Below are positions 26,432 through 33,957 of a stretch of DNA of 64,000 nt, in pieces. Every line of letters starts with the position of its first letter. Position 1 is the stretch's first letter. Below the pieces are notes generated by a model. It worked only from the letters and a program-made list of their open reading frames with translations, searched no databases and was not told the DNA's origin. The position numbers and the translations under genes were made by a program. This DNA is from Desulfatibacillum alkenivorans DSM 16219 (lineage in GTDB: Bacteria > Desulfobacterota > Desulfobacteria > Desulfobacterales > Desulfatibacillaceae): assembly GCF_900142135.1 (NCBI RefSeq), contig NZ_FQZU01000001.1, positions 285,653 to 349,652 on the forward strand. Direction: 5' to 3'.

Positions 26432-26455
26432 CATTCCCACGCAGGGCATGGGAAC
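26432..26455. repeat. CATTCCCACGC/GCATGGGAACG inverted repeat
   Basis: This is a second copy of the palindromic unit at 8835-8860, with a different centre (AGG instead of GA). Confidence 0.55.
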
Positions 26456-26546
26456 GGGGTCCCAATCATCGCCTTATTCCCGCCGAACTTGCCTGATTTC
26501 CACTGGCCGGATCGGCCGCACTTATTGGCCTGCGGCCCCCGGTATT

Positions 26547-26760
26547 GCATGCCGCGGCTGGCCGTTTCAAATTACCTCTGAAAATGAATTTGATTTGTAG
26601 TTTCAGGGCTTGCCCTGCCCGGGACAAGCTCTGCGCGTCCAACAAGCACAGCAAGCTGTGCGCCTACATTGTTTCAAGAATCCAAAAAGGTTTAATTCGG
26701 CAGGATCGTCATGGGTAACCCAGGCAAAGCAGTACCTTGCCTGGGCGCGCCAGCGTATGC
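26547..26760. repeat. Dispersed repeat unit A, copy 1
   Basis: This composite unit of about 214 bp runs from GCATGCCGCGGCTGGCCG through GAATTTGAT, CAGGGCTTGCCCTGC and CTACATTGTTTCAAGAATCC to the CCAGGCAAAGC...GCCTGGG palindrome. The same order of blocks occurs at 29353-29570. Confidence 0.8.
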
Positions 26761-26954
26761 ATCTCGGCCTTGCGGACACTATACGGCTATCATGCCGAGG
26801 CCGGCCTTTCAAAATCGGCGTTGCTCAGAAATGGAGGTATTTCAACAGTCGTGCTGTTTTTATCCGCTCCGGGATTGCAAAAGCGCGCGGATTTGTTTAT
26901 GATGCAAATTCCATGTTTTACGGTTAGACTATTTCGGAGGGGAAAGGAAGGGGA

Positions 26955-28058
26955 ATGGCCGGAAAAAAACGATCTGTCCTGATCACCGGGGTCTCCCACT
27001 CTTGGGGACGGAACCTGGTTCCCTTGTTGGAGCAGGACCCGGAGTTCGACCCGATTATCGGCATTGATTTTGAAAAGCCCAAAAAACCGTTCAAGCGCCT
27101 TGAATTCTTCCAGGTGGATTTGCATACCCCGCTTTTGGCGGAATTGCTCCAGGTGGCCCGGGTGGATACGGTCTGCCACCTTCTTTTTCTGGACTCCTAC
27201 ACGTCCAATGAAGAGCATTTCGACCAGAACGTCATGGGAACCATGGATCTTCTGGCGGCCTGCTCGGCGGCCGAGACCAAGCGCCTGATCATCAAAAGCA
27301 GCACCAAGGTGTACGGCGCCCAGGCCAGCAATCCCAATTACATCTCGGAAGACGCGGACCTGAAAGGCCAGCATCAGCACCGTTACATCCAGGACCGGGT
27401 GGAGTTGGAAAAGATGGTCCGGCGGTTCTCCCGGAGCAATCCCATCCCGGAAATCGCGGTGCTTCGGTTCGCCAACATCCTGGGCCGCACCGTGGATACG
27501 CCGGTCATGCGGTATCTGGACTCCAACATCGTGCCCACCTGTCTGGGCCACGATCCCTTGTTCCAGTTCACCCACGAACAGGACGTGCTGGCCGCCTTGT
27601 ACCAAGCCATCAAAAGCGACGTGACGGGCGCCTTCAATATTTCCGGGGACGGGGTGTTGCCCCTCTCCCAGATTTTGCGCATAGGCGGAAAAGTGCCCCT
27701 GCCCCTGCCAAGCCCCCTCATGCGGGCGTCCAGCATGATTTTACGGCCCGGCGGCAGACAGGGCCTTACTGATTCCATCCCCATCGAGACGGACTACATC
27801 ATGTACAACTGCCTGGGCGACACCGCGCGCATGAAAAAGGTCTTGAAGTTCAAGCCCCATTTTTCGTCCAAGGAAACCGTCAAGGAATTCTTCGAGCACT
27901 TGCGCATCCGCAAATATCTGCCGTCCCGGAACAAAATCCAGTCAGACCCCCAGTCTTCGGAGCGCATGCAGGCCTGGATCCAGGCCCGGCAAAGGGCGTC
28001 CAACTATCTTTCCAATTTGATCGAAGACTTCAACAAGGAAGAGGGTTATGACCAGTAA
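26955..28058 (+). CDS. Divergent NAD-dependent epimerase/dehydratase (extended SDR-like)
   Basis: This 367-residue protein has the Rossmann start VLITGVSHSWGRNL, where the middle Gly of the usual GxxGxxG is His15, and the VDTVCHLLF and SSTKVYGAQ segments of extended SDRs. The catalytic YxxxK position reads YIQDR (Tyr144, Arg148), so the usual Lys is replaced. It may still bind a nucleotide, but normal epimerase chemistry is doubtful. The next gene, an acyltransferase, overlaps its end by 11 bp; such SDR-acyltransferase pairs suggest a role with lipid or envelope intermediates (inference). Confidence 0.83.
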   Translation: MAGKKRSVLITGVSHSWGRNLVPLLEQDPEFDPIIGIDFEKPKKPFKRLEFFQVDLHTPLLAELLQVARVDTVCHLLFLDSYTSNEEHFDQNVMGTMDLLAACSAAETKRLIIKSSTKVYGAQASNPNYISEDADLKGQHQHRYIQDRVELEKMVRRFSRSNPIPEIAVLRFANILGRTVDTPVMRYLDSNIVPTCLGHDPLFQFTHEQDVLAALYQAIKSDVTGAFNISGDGVLPLSQILRIGGKVPLPLPSPLMRASSMILRPGGRQGLTDSIPIETDYIMYNCLGDTARMKKVLKFKPHFSSKETVKEFFEHLRIRKYLPSRNKIQSDPQSSERMQAWIQARQRASNYLSNLIEDFNKEEGYDQ

Positions 28059-29052
28059 GGGTTTCGAGGGGAAATGCCAGGGGGTTACCGCCAAGGGCGC
28101 GCAGTGCAAAAACAAGGCCTTGGAAGGCCACGATTATTGCGCTCTTCACATAGACCAGGAGGAAGCGGCGTCCGGACCGGATCTGTTCGCCGGGAATGCT
28201 GAAACGCCTTCCGAACAGTGCATAGAGGCCTTTAAGGAGGCCATGGAGTTCATCCGCCGCAGGCGTGCCGGGGATTACGAAATCGACGCCTGGGGCCGGG
28301 ACGACGAGCTTACACAGCGGCTTATGTTCATTGGCCGGTTTATCTACAAATATTACTGGCGCGTGACCGTCACCGGCGTGGAAAACATCCCCGCCGAAGG
28401 CCGGTGCCTCCTGGTGGCCAATCATTCCGGCGTGCTGCCCTACGACGGCGCCATGACGGTCCTGGCCGTCCAGGAGGAGCATCCCCAGCCCCGGCTGGTG
28501 CGGGCTTTGGTCCTGTCCCTGGTCTTTAAGCTTCCCGTGACCGGGCCGTTGCTGCTTCGCCTGGGAGGGGTTCAGGCCTCTCCGGAAAACGCGGAACGGC
28601 TTCTGGAGCAGGACGAACTGGTGCTGGTCTTCCCCGAAGGCATCAAAGGCATCGGCAAGCCCTTTTCCAAACGATACCAGCTCGCCCGGTTCGGCCGCGG
28701 CGGATTCACCCGTACGGCCCTGAAGACCAAGTCTCCCATCGTGCCCGTGTCCATTGTGGGCGCCGAGGAAATTCATCCTAAAATCGGGAATATCAAGCCT
28801 CTGGCCTCCCTTATTGGAATTCCCTACGTGCCGCTAACCCCGACCTTCCCATGGCTGGGGCCTTTGGGGCTGATTCCCCTGCCCACCAAGTGGCATATTC
28901 ATTTTGACGCGCCCATCCGCCTGCAGGACCTGGATCACCGCCCGTCCGAAGAGCCCCTGCTGGTTTCCAAGGTCTCCAACCAGGTGCGGGACACCATCCA
29001 ACGGAGCATTTACGACATCCTGAAAAAACGCCGCAGCGTGTTTTTTGGATAA
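28048..29052 (+). CDS. Lysophospholipid acyltransferase-like protein with N-terminal zinc motif
   Basis: This 334-residue protein begins with a short C-C-C-H module (Cys10, Cys20, Cys31, His34; GKCQGVTAKGAQCKN then YCALH), similar to small DUF5763-type zinc fingers. A PlsC-like acyltransferase domain follows, with NHSGVLPYDG (His126 and Asp133, spaced HX6D as in one branch of the family) and the FPEGIKG block (about residues 191-197). It should transfer an acyl chain to a lysophospholipid or related acceptor at the inner membrane. It is translationally coupled to the SDR gene. Confidence 0.88.
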   Translation: MTSKGFEGKCQGVTAKGAQCKNKALEGHDYCALHIDQEEAASGPDLFAGNAETPSEQCIEAFKEAMEFIRRRRAGDYEIDAWGRDDELTQRLMFIGRFIYKYYWRVTVTGVENIPAEGRCLLVANHSGVLPYDGAMTVLAVQEEHPQPRLVRALVLSLVFKLPVTGPLLLRLGGVQASPENAERLLEQDELVLVFPEGIKGIGKPFSKRYQLARFGRGGFTRTALKTKSPIVPVSIVGAEEIHPKIGNIKPLASLIGIPYVPLTPTFPWLGPLGLIPLPTKWHIHFDAPIRLQDLDHRPSEEPLLVSKVSNQVRDTIQRSIYDILKKRRSVFFG

Positions 29053-29352
29053 AAGCGCTAAAAAGACCAAATTGCATCACTGAGGAACTGCATAACTACG
29101 TAGAAACCTGCCTCCAGCGAACTGCAAACTGCAAAAAAACTGCCTCCGGCGAACCGCAAACTGCAAAACAGCGAGAGTTGCCAGCCTCCGGCGGCGAACT
29201 TTTTGTAAAAAGTTCGATCAAAAACTTTTCAATGGCTCTGCGCGCAATAGGCGTTTCTCGGGTAGGGGCGCTGCTTGCCGCACCCGTTGTCCGTCATGCC
29301 CGAGCGCCGTTGCCGGAAGTCCAGCGTCTTCATTTTTGAGGGCTCCGCCATT

Positions 29353-29570
29353 GCATGCCGCGACTGGTCGTTTCAAATTACCTCTGAAGATGAATTTGAT
29401 CTGTAGTTTCAGGGCTTGCCCTGCTCGGCACGCGCTTTGCGCGCTTTAAAAACGGCGCCCACAGGGGGGCGCGCTACAATGTCTCATGGATCCTAAAAGG
29501 TTTAAATCCTGCATGATGGTCATGGGTAACCCAGGCAAAGCAGTATCTTACCTGGGCCCGTAAGCGTATG
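29353..29570. repeat. Dispersed repeat unit A, copy 2
   Basis: This has the same block order as 26547-26760: GCATGCCGCGACTGG, GAATTTGAT, CAGGGCTTGCCCTGC, a CACAGGGGGGCG insertion, CTACAATGTCTCATGG and the CCAGGCAAAGC...CCTGGG palindrome ending near AAGCGTATG. Confidence 0.8.
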
Positions 29571-29662
29571 TTGTTAGTCCTTGTCGCCGCAGGACGCCAA
29601 CAAAGTTGAAAAAACCGAAGCCCTTTCGAAATCCAAGAAAAATCCCGCCTTTCAACTAACTC

Positions 29663-29760
29663 CGTTCGCCCGCCGGCCATCCTCAATTTCTACCATCTTT
29701 CCCGGCCGCGCCTTTTGGCGCCAAGCAATCCAGGCAATACACTACATTGCCTGGGCCACC
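29663..29760. repeat. Dispersed repeat unit B, copy 2
   Basis: This copy matches 26262-26353. It has CGCCCGCCGG near the start, CTTTCCCGGCCGCGCC inside and CCAGGCAA...TTGCCTGGG at the end. Confidence 0.65.
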
Positions 29761-29787
29761 CCAGAACGGCGCCCTCCCCCCGGCATT

Positions 29788-29930
29788 GCATGCTGCGGCC
29801 GGCCGTTTCAAATATCCTCTGAGGATGAATTTGATCTGTAGCACCAAGGCTTGCCCTGCCTGGGACGCGCTTTGCGCGTTCATAAAGCACCGCAAGCTGT
29901 CCGCCTACATTGTCTCAATTATCCAAGAAG
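29788..29930. repeat. Dispersed repeat unit A, copy 3 (shortened)
   Basis: This copy keeps the left two thirds of unit A (GCATGCTGCGGCCGG to CTACATTGTCTCAATTATCC) and lacks the terminal CCAGGC palindrome. Confidence 0.75.
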
Positions 29931-30040
29931 GGAACATCCTTGCAGGAGGGGCGGGGGCGGCCCCTGCACAGGAGTACCGTGCCGGGGTGCGCAGCACATG
30001 TTGTCAAACCTTAAATAAGACAGGAACCAATGATTTGTAT

Positions 30041-30748
30041 CTATTTTTTCCTGACCCACAATAAAAACAGGTTGCCGAATTTGTAAAAGCCTTCGTGGAT
30101 GAGGTTGAAGCGGGACTCCCGCATGTCGTGGCAGGAGACCGGAACCTCGGTGATCCGATGTCCGTCCCGGGCGGCGAAATAGACGATTTTCACCACGTAA
30201 AAGGTCAGGTCGTCGGCGTAGGGAAGGTATTTTTTGATTACCGGGGTGCGGTAGGCTTTGGCTGCAATGGAGTAGTCGTGGAATCCGATGTTCAACAAAA
30301 CCCGGGCGAGCTGGATGAACAGGTTGCTGACGGATTTGCGAATCCAGGGGCGCTTTTGGTCTCCCGTAACCTTGGAGCCTATGACGATGTCAAAACGGTC
30401 CAGCAGTTCCAGGGCCTGGGGGATGAACCCCATGTCGATGGAGAGGTCCATGTCCACGGTGACGACCCTGTCGTACCGGGCCGTTTCCACCCCTTGGGCG
30501 AAGGCTTTTCCCACGCCTTTTTCCGGCAGATGAAAGACCGTCAGGCGGGGGGCGAATTCCCGGGCCAGGCTTTGGGCGATTTCCACGGTGCGGTCGTTGG
30601 AGCCGTTGGAGCCGATGATCACCTCATAGGGAGCGGCCGGGGTCAGGGAGTCCAGAAAGGCCATCAACCGCCTGATGTTGGCTTCCATGATTTCCTCTTC
30701 GTTGAACACCGGGCAGAAGATGGTCAGGCCGGGCAGTGTGCTTGTCAA
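30041..30748 (-). CDS. Family 2 glycosyltransferase (polyprenyl-phosphate sugar synthase-like)
   Basis: This 235-residue GT-A enzyme starts TIFCPVFNEEE, has the nucleotide-binding SNGSNDRTVEIAQ segment and the DXD-like VDMDLS at about residue 98. It is of the dolichyl-phosphate-mannose-synthase type, which would load a sugar onto a polyprenyl phosphate for use by membrane transferases. It starts at TTG 30748, overlapping the stop of the large membrane protein (TTGA), so the two are translationally coupled. A likely partnership is that this enzyme makes a lipid-linked sugar for the multi-TM neighbour. Confidence 0.87.
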   Translation of the reverse strand: MTSTLPGLTIFCPVFNEEEIMEANIRRLMAFLDSLTPAAPYEVIIGSNGSNDRTVEIAQSLAREFAPRLTVFHLPEKGVGKAFAQGVETARYDRVVTVDMDLSIDMGFIPQALELLDRFDIVIGSKVTGDQKRPWIRKSVSNLFIQLARVLLNIGFHDYSIAAKAYRTPVIKKYLPYADDLTFYVVKIVYFAARDGHRITEVPVSCHDMRESRFNLIHEGFYKFGNLFLLWVRKK

Positions 30749-33700
30749 GAATTCAACTCCTTCAATCGGTCTCTGGCCTGGTTCGCCCAGGGCGAGTCGG
30801 GGCTTCTTTCCACCACGTTGGTGAAATCAAGCCGGGCCATATCAGGCTGGTTCAACTTCATGTGCGCCAATCCCAGGTGATACCAGGCCTCCGGGGCCAG
30901 GGCGGTTTGGGGGTATTGACGCAATAATTCTGTCATGGACGCGGCCATATTGTCAAAGTCCTGTTCATTGAAAAAGCTCAGCCCGGTCTGGTAAAGGGCG
31001 TGTTCGGCCCACAGCGCATCCTCATAACGCTCCCTGACAATCCGGAAGTCCAGGCGCGCTTCCTGGTTGTTCCCCTGGAGCATGAGGCACAGGCCCCGGT
31101 GATAAAAAGCCTCGGCCGCCAGGCCTCTTTCCGGCGCCATGGATAGCAGGCGGTCCAGGGACTCCTGGGCGTCTGCATACCGCCCTTCCCGATACAGGGA
31201 CATGGCGTGATGATAGGCAGCCAGCCTGCCCCAAACGGTTCCGGGGAACTCCTCCACGGTCCGGTTGAAAGCCTGCCGCGCTTGGCCGAATCGCTTCTGC
31301 TCCATTTTGCACAGGCCCACATGATACCGGATTTCCGGCGCCCGCGGGCTGTCCGGATATTTTTCCAGGGCGGATTCCAGTTCTTTCAGGGTTGCGGGCC
31401 AGTTTTTCTGACGATAATAGCACATGGCCAGGTGATAGGCCGTTTCGCCGGCGATCAGGCTTTGGCCGTGGCGCTCGAGAACTTGCCGAAAGGCCGGAAC
31501 GGCTTTTTCGTAGTCTTCGGCCGCAAAATATTTGAGGGCTTTGTTATACGGAACGGCCGGGAATTCCGGGGCCTCGCGGGAAAGAAACAGTCCCGCGCCC
31601 GCGGCCATGACAAGGAGTAAAGGAACGGCCGGATAGATGGCGTATTGGTTGAAAACCCTTCCCGCCGTTCCCGTAATCCCCCGGGAAAAGGGGAGGGCGC
31701 ACAGGGCGATCCAAAACAGGGCGGCCAGGGTCAGGATTTTGCCGATCCAGTCCCATTTTGTGGGGCCGTATTCCAGGGTCACGTCCGGCGAGTTGGGAAA
31801 AAGCAGCATAAAGCCCGGGCCCGCCAGATAAATCCGCTCTCCGCCCGAGGCTTTCCAGCCCGGATGATAGGACGCCTTCACCAGCAGGGGCATGCCCGGC
31901 CTGGCGCCGGTCACGACGATTTTTTCGTGAAGCAGGGCCGCTTTTAAGGCGGGCGCCTCCGCGTTTTTCAATGCGACCTCAGGCAGGGAGCGCATGGGCG
32001 CGTCTCCGGCAGGAGCGAACAGGGTTTTTTCCGCCAGGCTCAGGCCGTCGGCGAAGACCGGGGTCACGTCCAGGTCTCCCAGGCGGAACCAGGTGTAGGC
32101 CTTTTGCATCCATCCTTCCAGGGGAAGCAGCACGGGACGGCGGCTCAGGGCGGTTACGTAGCTTTTGGGCGCATCCTTGATTCCGTAAACCTCAAAGGGC
32201 CGGGCCGAGAATTCGCGTTCATAGTCCGGGGCGGCGGCCAGGGCCCGTTTGGTCTCGGTTTCCATGGCGATGAACTGGGAAACGTTGAAGTACCTCATAT
32301 GTTCTGCAGCGCGCTCCAGGTTGAAGCGGGAGTATATAACCTCCGGAATGGGCGTGGACGGACGCTGGCAGGTTTCGGACTGGATGTAAAACACAAAGGG
32401 CGCGGGAACCGACGCCTGGATGTAGACGCATTCCAAGGTGGACCTGCCCGAAAACAAAGGCAGGTTTTCATAGGCGCGCACCGATCCGACTCCCTGATTG
32501 ATGGTGGAGTGCTCGTAGTGCACCCTTGGGTCGTTCCAGTCTCCTTTTAAATAGCCGTTCACCGCCTTGTATTCGGGCCACAGGACCTTGCTTTCCATTC
32601 CCCGGTAATTGGATGCAACCCACGAGCGGATAAAGGTTACGCGTCCGTCCACCCACAAAGCCGTGGAGAGCAGGGCGACGGCCGCCAGAAGAACGGCCAA
32701 GGTTTTCGAGTTCCGCACGATCAGCCGGGACCGGAACAGCATGGCGCCGCCGATGATCAAATACAGTTGGAAGAAGGGGATAAACCGTACGTCCACAACC
32801 CTGGCCCGGTATCCGGCGAAATACAGGGCCGCGCCGCATACTATCAACCCCCAGATGTAGGCCGTGGGGCGCAGGCAAAAGGGCGTTTCCCCGCCGTCTT
32901 CCTCCCGGCTTTTTTTACGGAGAAAAAAGGCGGCCAGGGCTGTGACGGCCGCAACAAGGGTCAGGGCTATGAACGGCTGGATGGTTGGGGGGAGGATTTC
33001 CTCCACCGCCTGCTTCCAGGAAAAAAAGATCCACAGAATATTGAACTTGGTGGTCCAGGGCAGGTTGGCCAAGAGGGGCGTGATCCAGAACCCCAGGAGG
33101 CAAAAGGCCAGGCCGTGGATTTTAAGCAGCGCGTTCAAATGCTCTTTAAACCGGATTCCGGTGAGCAGAAAAAAGCCGGAGCCGAAGCCCGCAAAAAGCA
33201 GGGCGTAAGCGTGGCTCAACCCCACCAGGGCCAACAGGCCTGCGCACAGGATAACGCGCCGGGCCGTTGCTTTTTCCATGGCCCGGTACACGCAGCCCAG
33301 CCATAAAACCGCCAGGGAAAAGCCGATGCTGTAGCAAAACTCACCCGCCAAGGTGCTGGGAATGTTGCCGCCCCACATCTTGTTGCCTTCGTTAAAGAGA
33401 AAAACAAGGCTGAACGCCGCGCCGATAATGGGAACGGGAAAAGGCTGCCTTAAACAGCGCAAAAAAATGTACACGGAAGCCGGCAGCAAAAAGACGCCCA
33501 AAACCGTGACCAGCTTGAACGCAACAGGCAGTCCCAAAAGGGGCGCAAGGGCGGCCGCCAGCAGAAAAGGAGCCGGAAAATAATATTGCAGCATGGGAAA
33601 TCCGGCAAGGTTGCCGTGGCACCAACCAGATATTTTTCCCGAAGGAACTAGTTGTTCTTGCAAAAAATACGCAGTAAAGTAATGGGATGAAGTGTCTCCG

Positions 33701-33918
33701 CCGGCCGTGATGGAGTCAAAGAAAATCAGGTGCGGGGCGTAATAGAGGCCCAAAAAAACCCACAGAAGGATGAGGAAAAACAAATCCCAAAAAATTAAAT
33801 ACGTTGAGCGTCCCAGTGTGACGGGTTTAACACCTTTATAATCATGAAAATGCTTGACACCAAAGGGTTCTCCCTCTAAATACTGAAGAATACGTACTTT
33901 GTCGGCTTTAGCTGTCAT
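30745..33918 (-). CDS. Large multi-TM protein (6-PTP-synthase-related/GT-C-like) with C-terminal TPR repeats
   Basis: This 1057-residue integral membrane protein has a dozen or more hydrophobic helices in residues 40-430 and an extracytoplasmic middle region, then further helices near 720-780. Asp-Thr-Ser-Ser-His (GGDTSSHYF) after the first helix resembles membrane proteins annotated as 6-pyruvoyl-tetrahydropterin-synthase-related, which look like GT-C glycosyltransferases. From about residue 790 to the end it carries six or seven TPR-like repeats (AVPAFRQVLERHG, QARQAFNRTVEEFPG, ARLDFTNVVERSPD). ATG 33918 is chosen over a TTG two codons earlier. The TPR gene on the plus strand begins only 39 bp away in the opposite direction. 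Fusing a GT-C-like body to TPRs is unusual. Confidence 0.72.
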   Translation of the reverse strand: MTAKADKVRILQYLEGEPFGVKHFHDYKGVKPVTLGRSTYLIFWDLFFLILLWVFLGLYYAPHLIFFDSITAGGDTSSHYFTAYFLQEQLVPSGKISGWCHGNLAGFPMLQYYFPAPFLLAAALAPLLGLPVAFKLVTVLGVFLLPASVYIFLRCLRQPFPVPIIGAAFSLVFLFNEGNKMWGGNIPSTLAGEFCYSIGFSLAVLWLGCVYRAMEKATARRVILCAGLLALVGLSHAYALLFAGFGSGFFLLTGIRFKEHLNALLKIHGLAFCLLGFWITPLLANLPWTTKFNILWIFFSWKQAVEEILPPTIQPFIALTLVAAVTALAAFFLRKKSREEDGGETPFCLRPTAYIWGLIVCGAALYFAGYRARVVDVRFIPFFQLYLIIGGAMLFRSRLIVRNSKTLAVLLAAVALLSTALWVDGRVTFIRSWVASNYRGMESKVLWPEYKAVNGYLKGDWNDPRVHYEHSTINQGVGSVRAYENLPLFSGRSTLECVYIQASVPAPFVFYIQSETCQRPSTPIPEVIYSRFNLERAAEHMRYFNVSQFIAMETETKRALAAAPDYEREFSARPFEVYGIKDAPKSYVTALSRRPVLLPLEGWMQKAYTWFRLGDLDVTPVFADGLSLAEKTLFAPAGDAPMRSLPEVALKNAEAPALKAALLHEKIVVTGARPGMPLLVKASYHPGWKASGGERIYLAGPGFMLLFPNSPDVTLEYGPTKWDWIGKILTLAALFWIALCALPFSRGITGTAGRVFNQYAIYPAVPLLLVMAAGAGLFLSREAPEFPAVPYNKALKYFAAEDYEKAVPAFRQVLERHGQSLIAGETAYHLAMCYYRQKNWPATLKELESALEKYPDSPRAPEIRYHVGLCKMEQKRFGQARQAFNRTVEEFPGTVWGRLAAYHHAMSLYREGRYADAQESLDRLLSMAPERGLAAEAFYHRGLCLMLQGNNQEARLDFRIVRERYEDALWAEHALYQTGLSFFNEQDFDNMAASMTELLRQYPQTALAPEAWYHLGLAHMKLNQPDMARLDFTNVVERSPDSPWANQARDRLKELNS

Positions 33919-33957
33919 AACCAATATTTTCCATACTTAAAATCCTGTGAGGGACTT

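Larger units (their letters stand above)
26069..26954. other. Gene-free stretch filled with dispersed repeats
   Basis: About 890 bases between tRNA-Ser and the SDR gene contain several repeat units: a unit at about 26262-26353 shared with 29663-29760, a GTGGGAATG palindrome at 26432-26455 and a 210-bp composite repeat at 26547-26760. No gene with a ribosome site and family likeness is seen. Confidence 0.6.
29053..30040. other. Gene-free stretch with three dispersed repeat units
   Basis: Nearly 1 kb between convergent genes is built largely from repeats: unit A copy 2 (29353-29570), unit B copy 2 (29663-29760) and a shortened unit A copy 3 (29788-29930). The stretch 29090-29200 also has an internal CTGCCTCCAGCGAACTGCAAACTGC / CTGCCTCCGGCGAACCGCAAACTGC tandem duplication. 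No gene is seen. Confidence 0.65.

Noticed and set aside
26547-29930. Unit A/B repeats as a CRISPR array or insertion sequence
   Set aside because: Copies are too long and too few for CRISPR, and no transposase or terminal inverted repeats with target duplications are evident.
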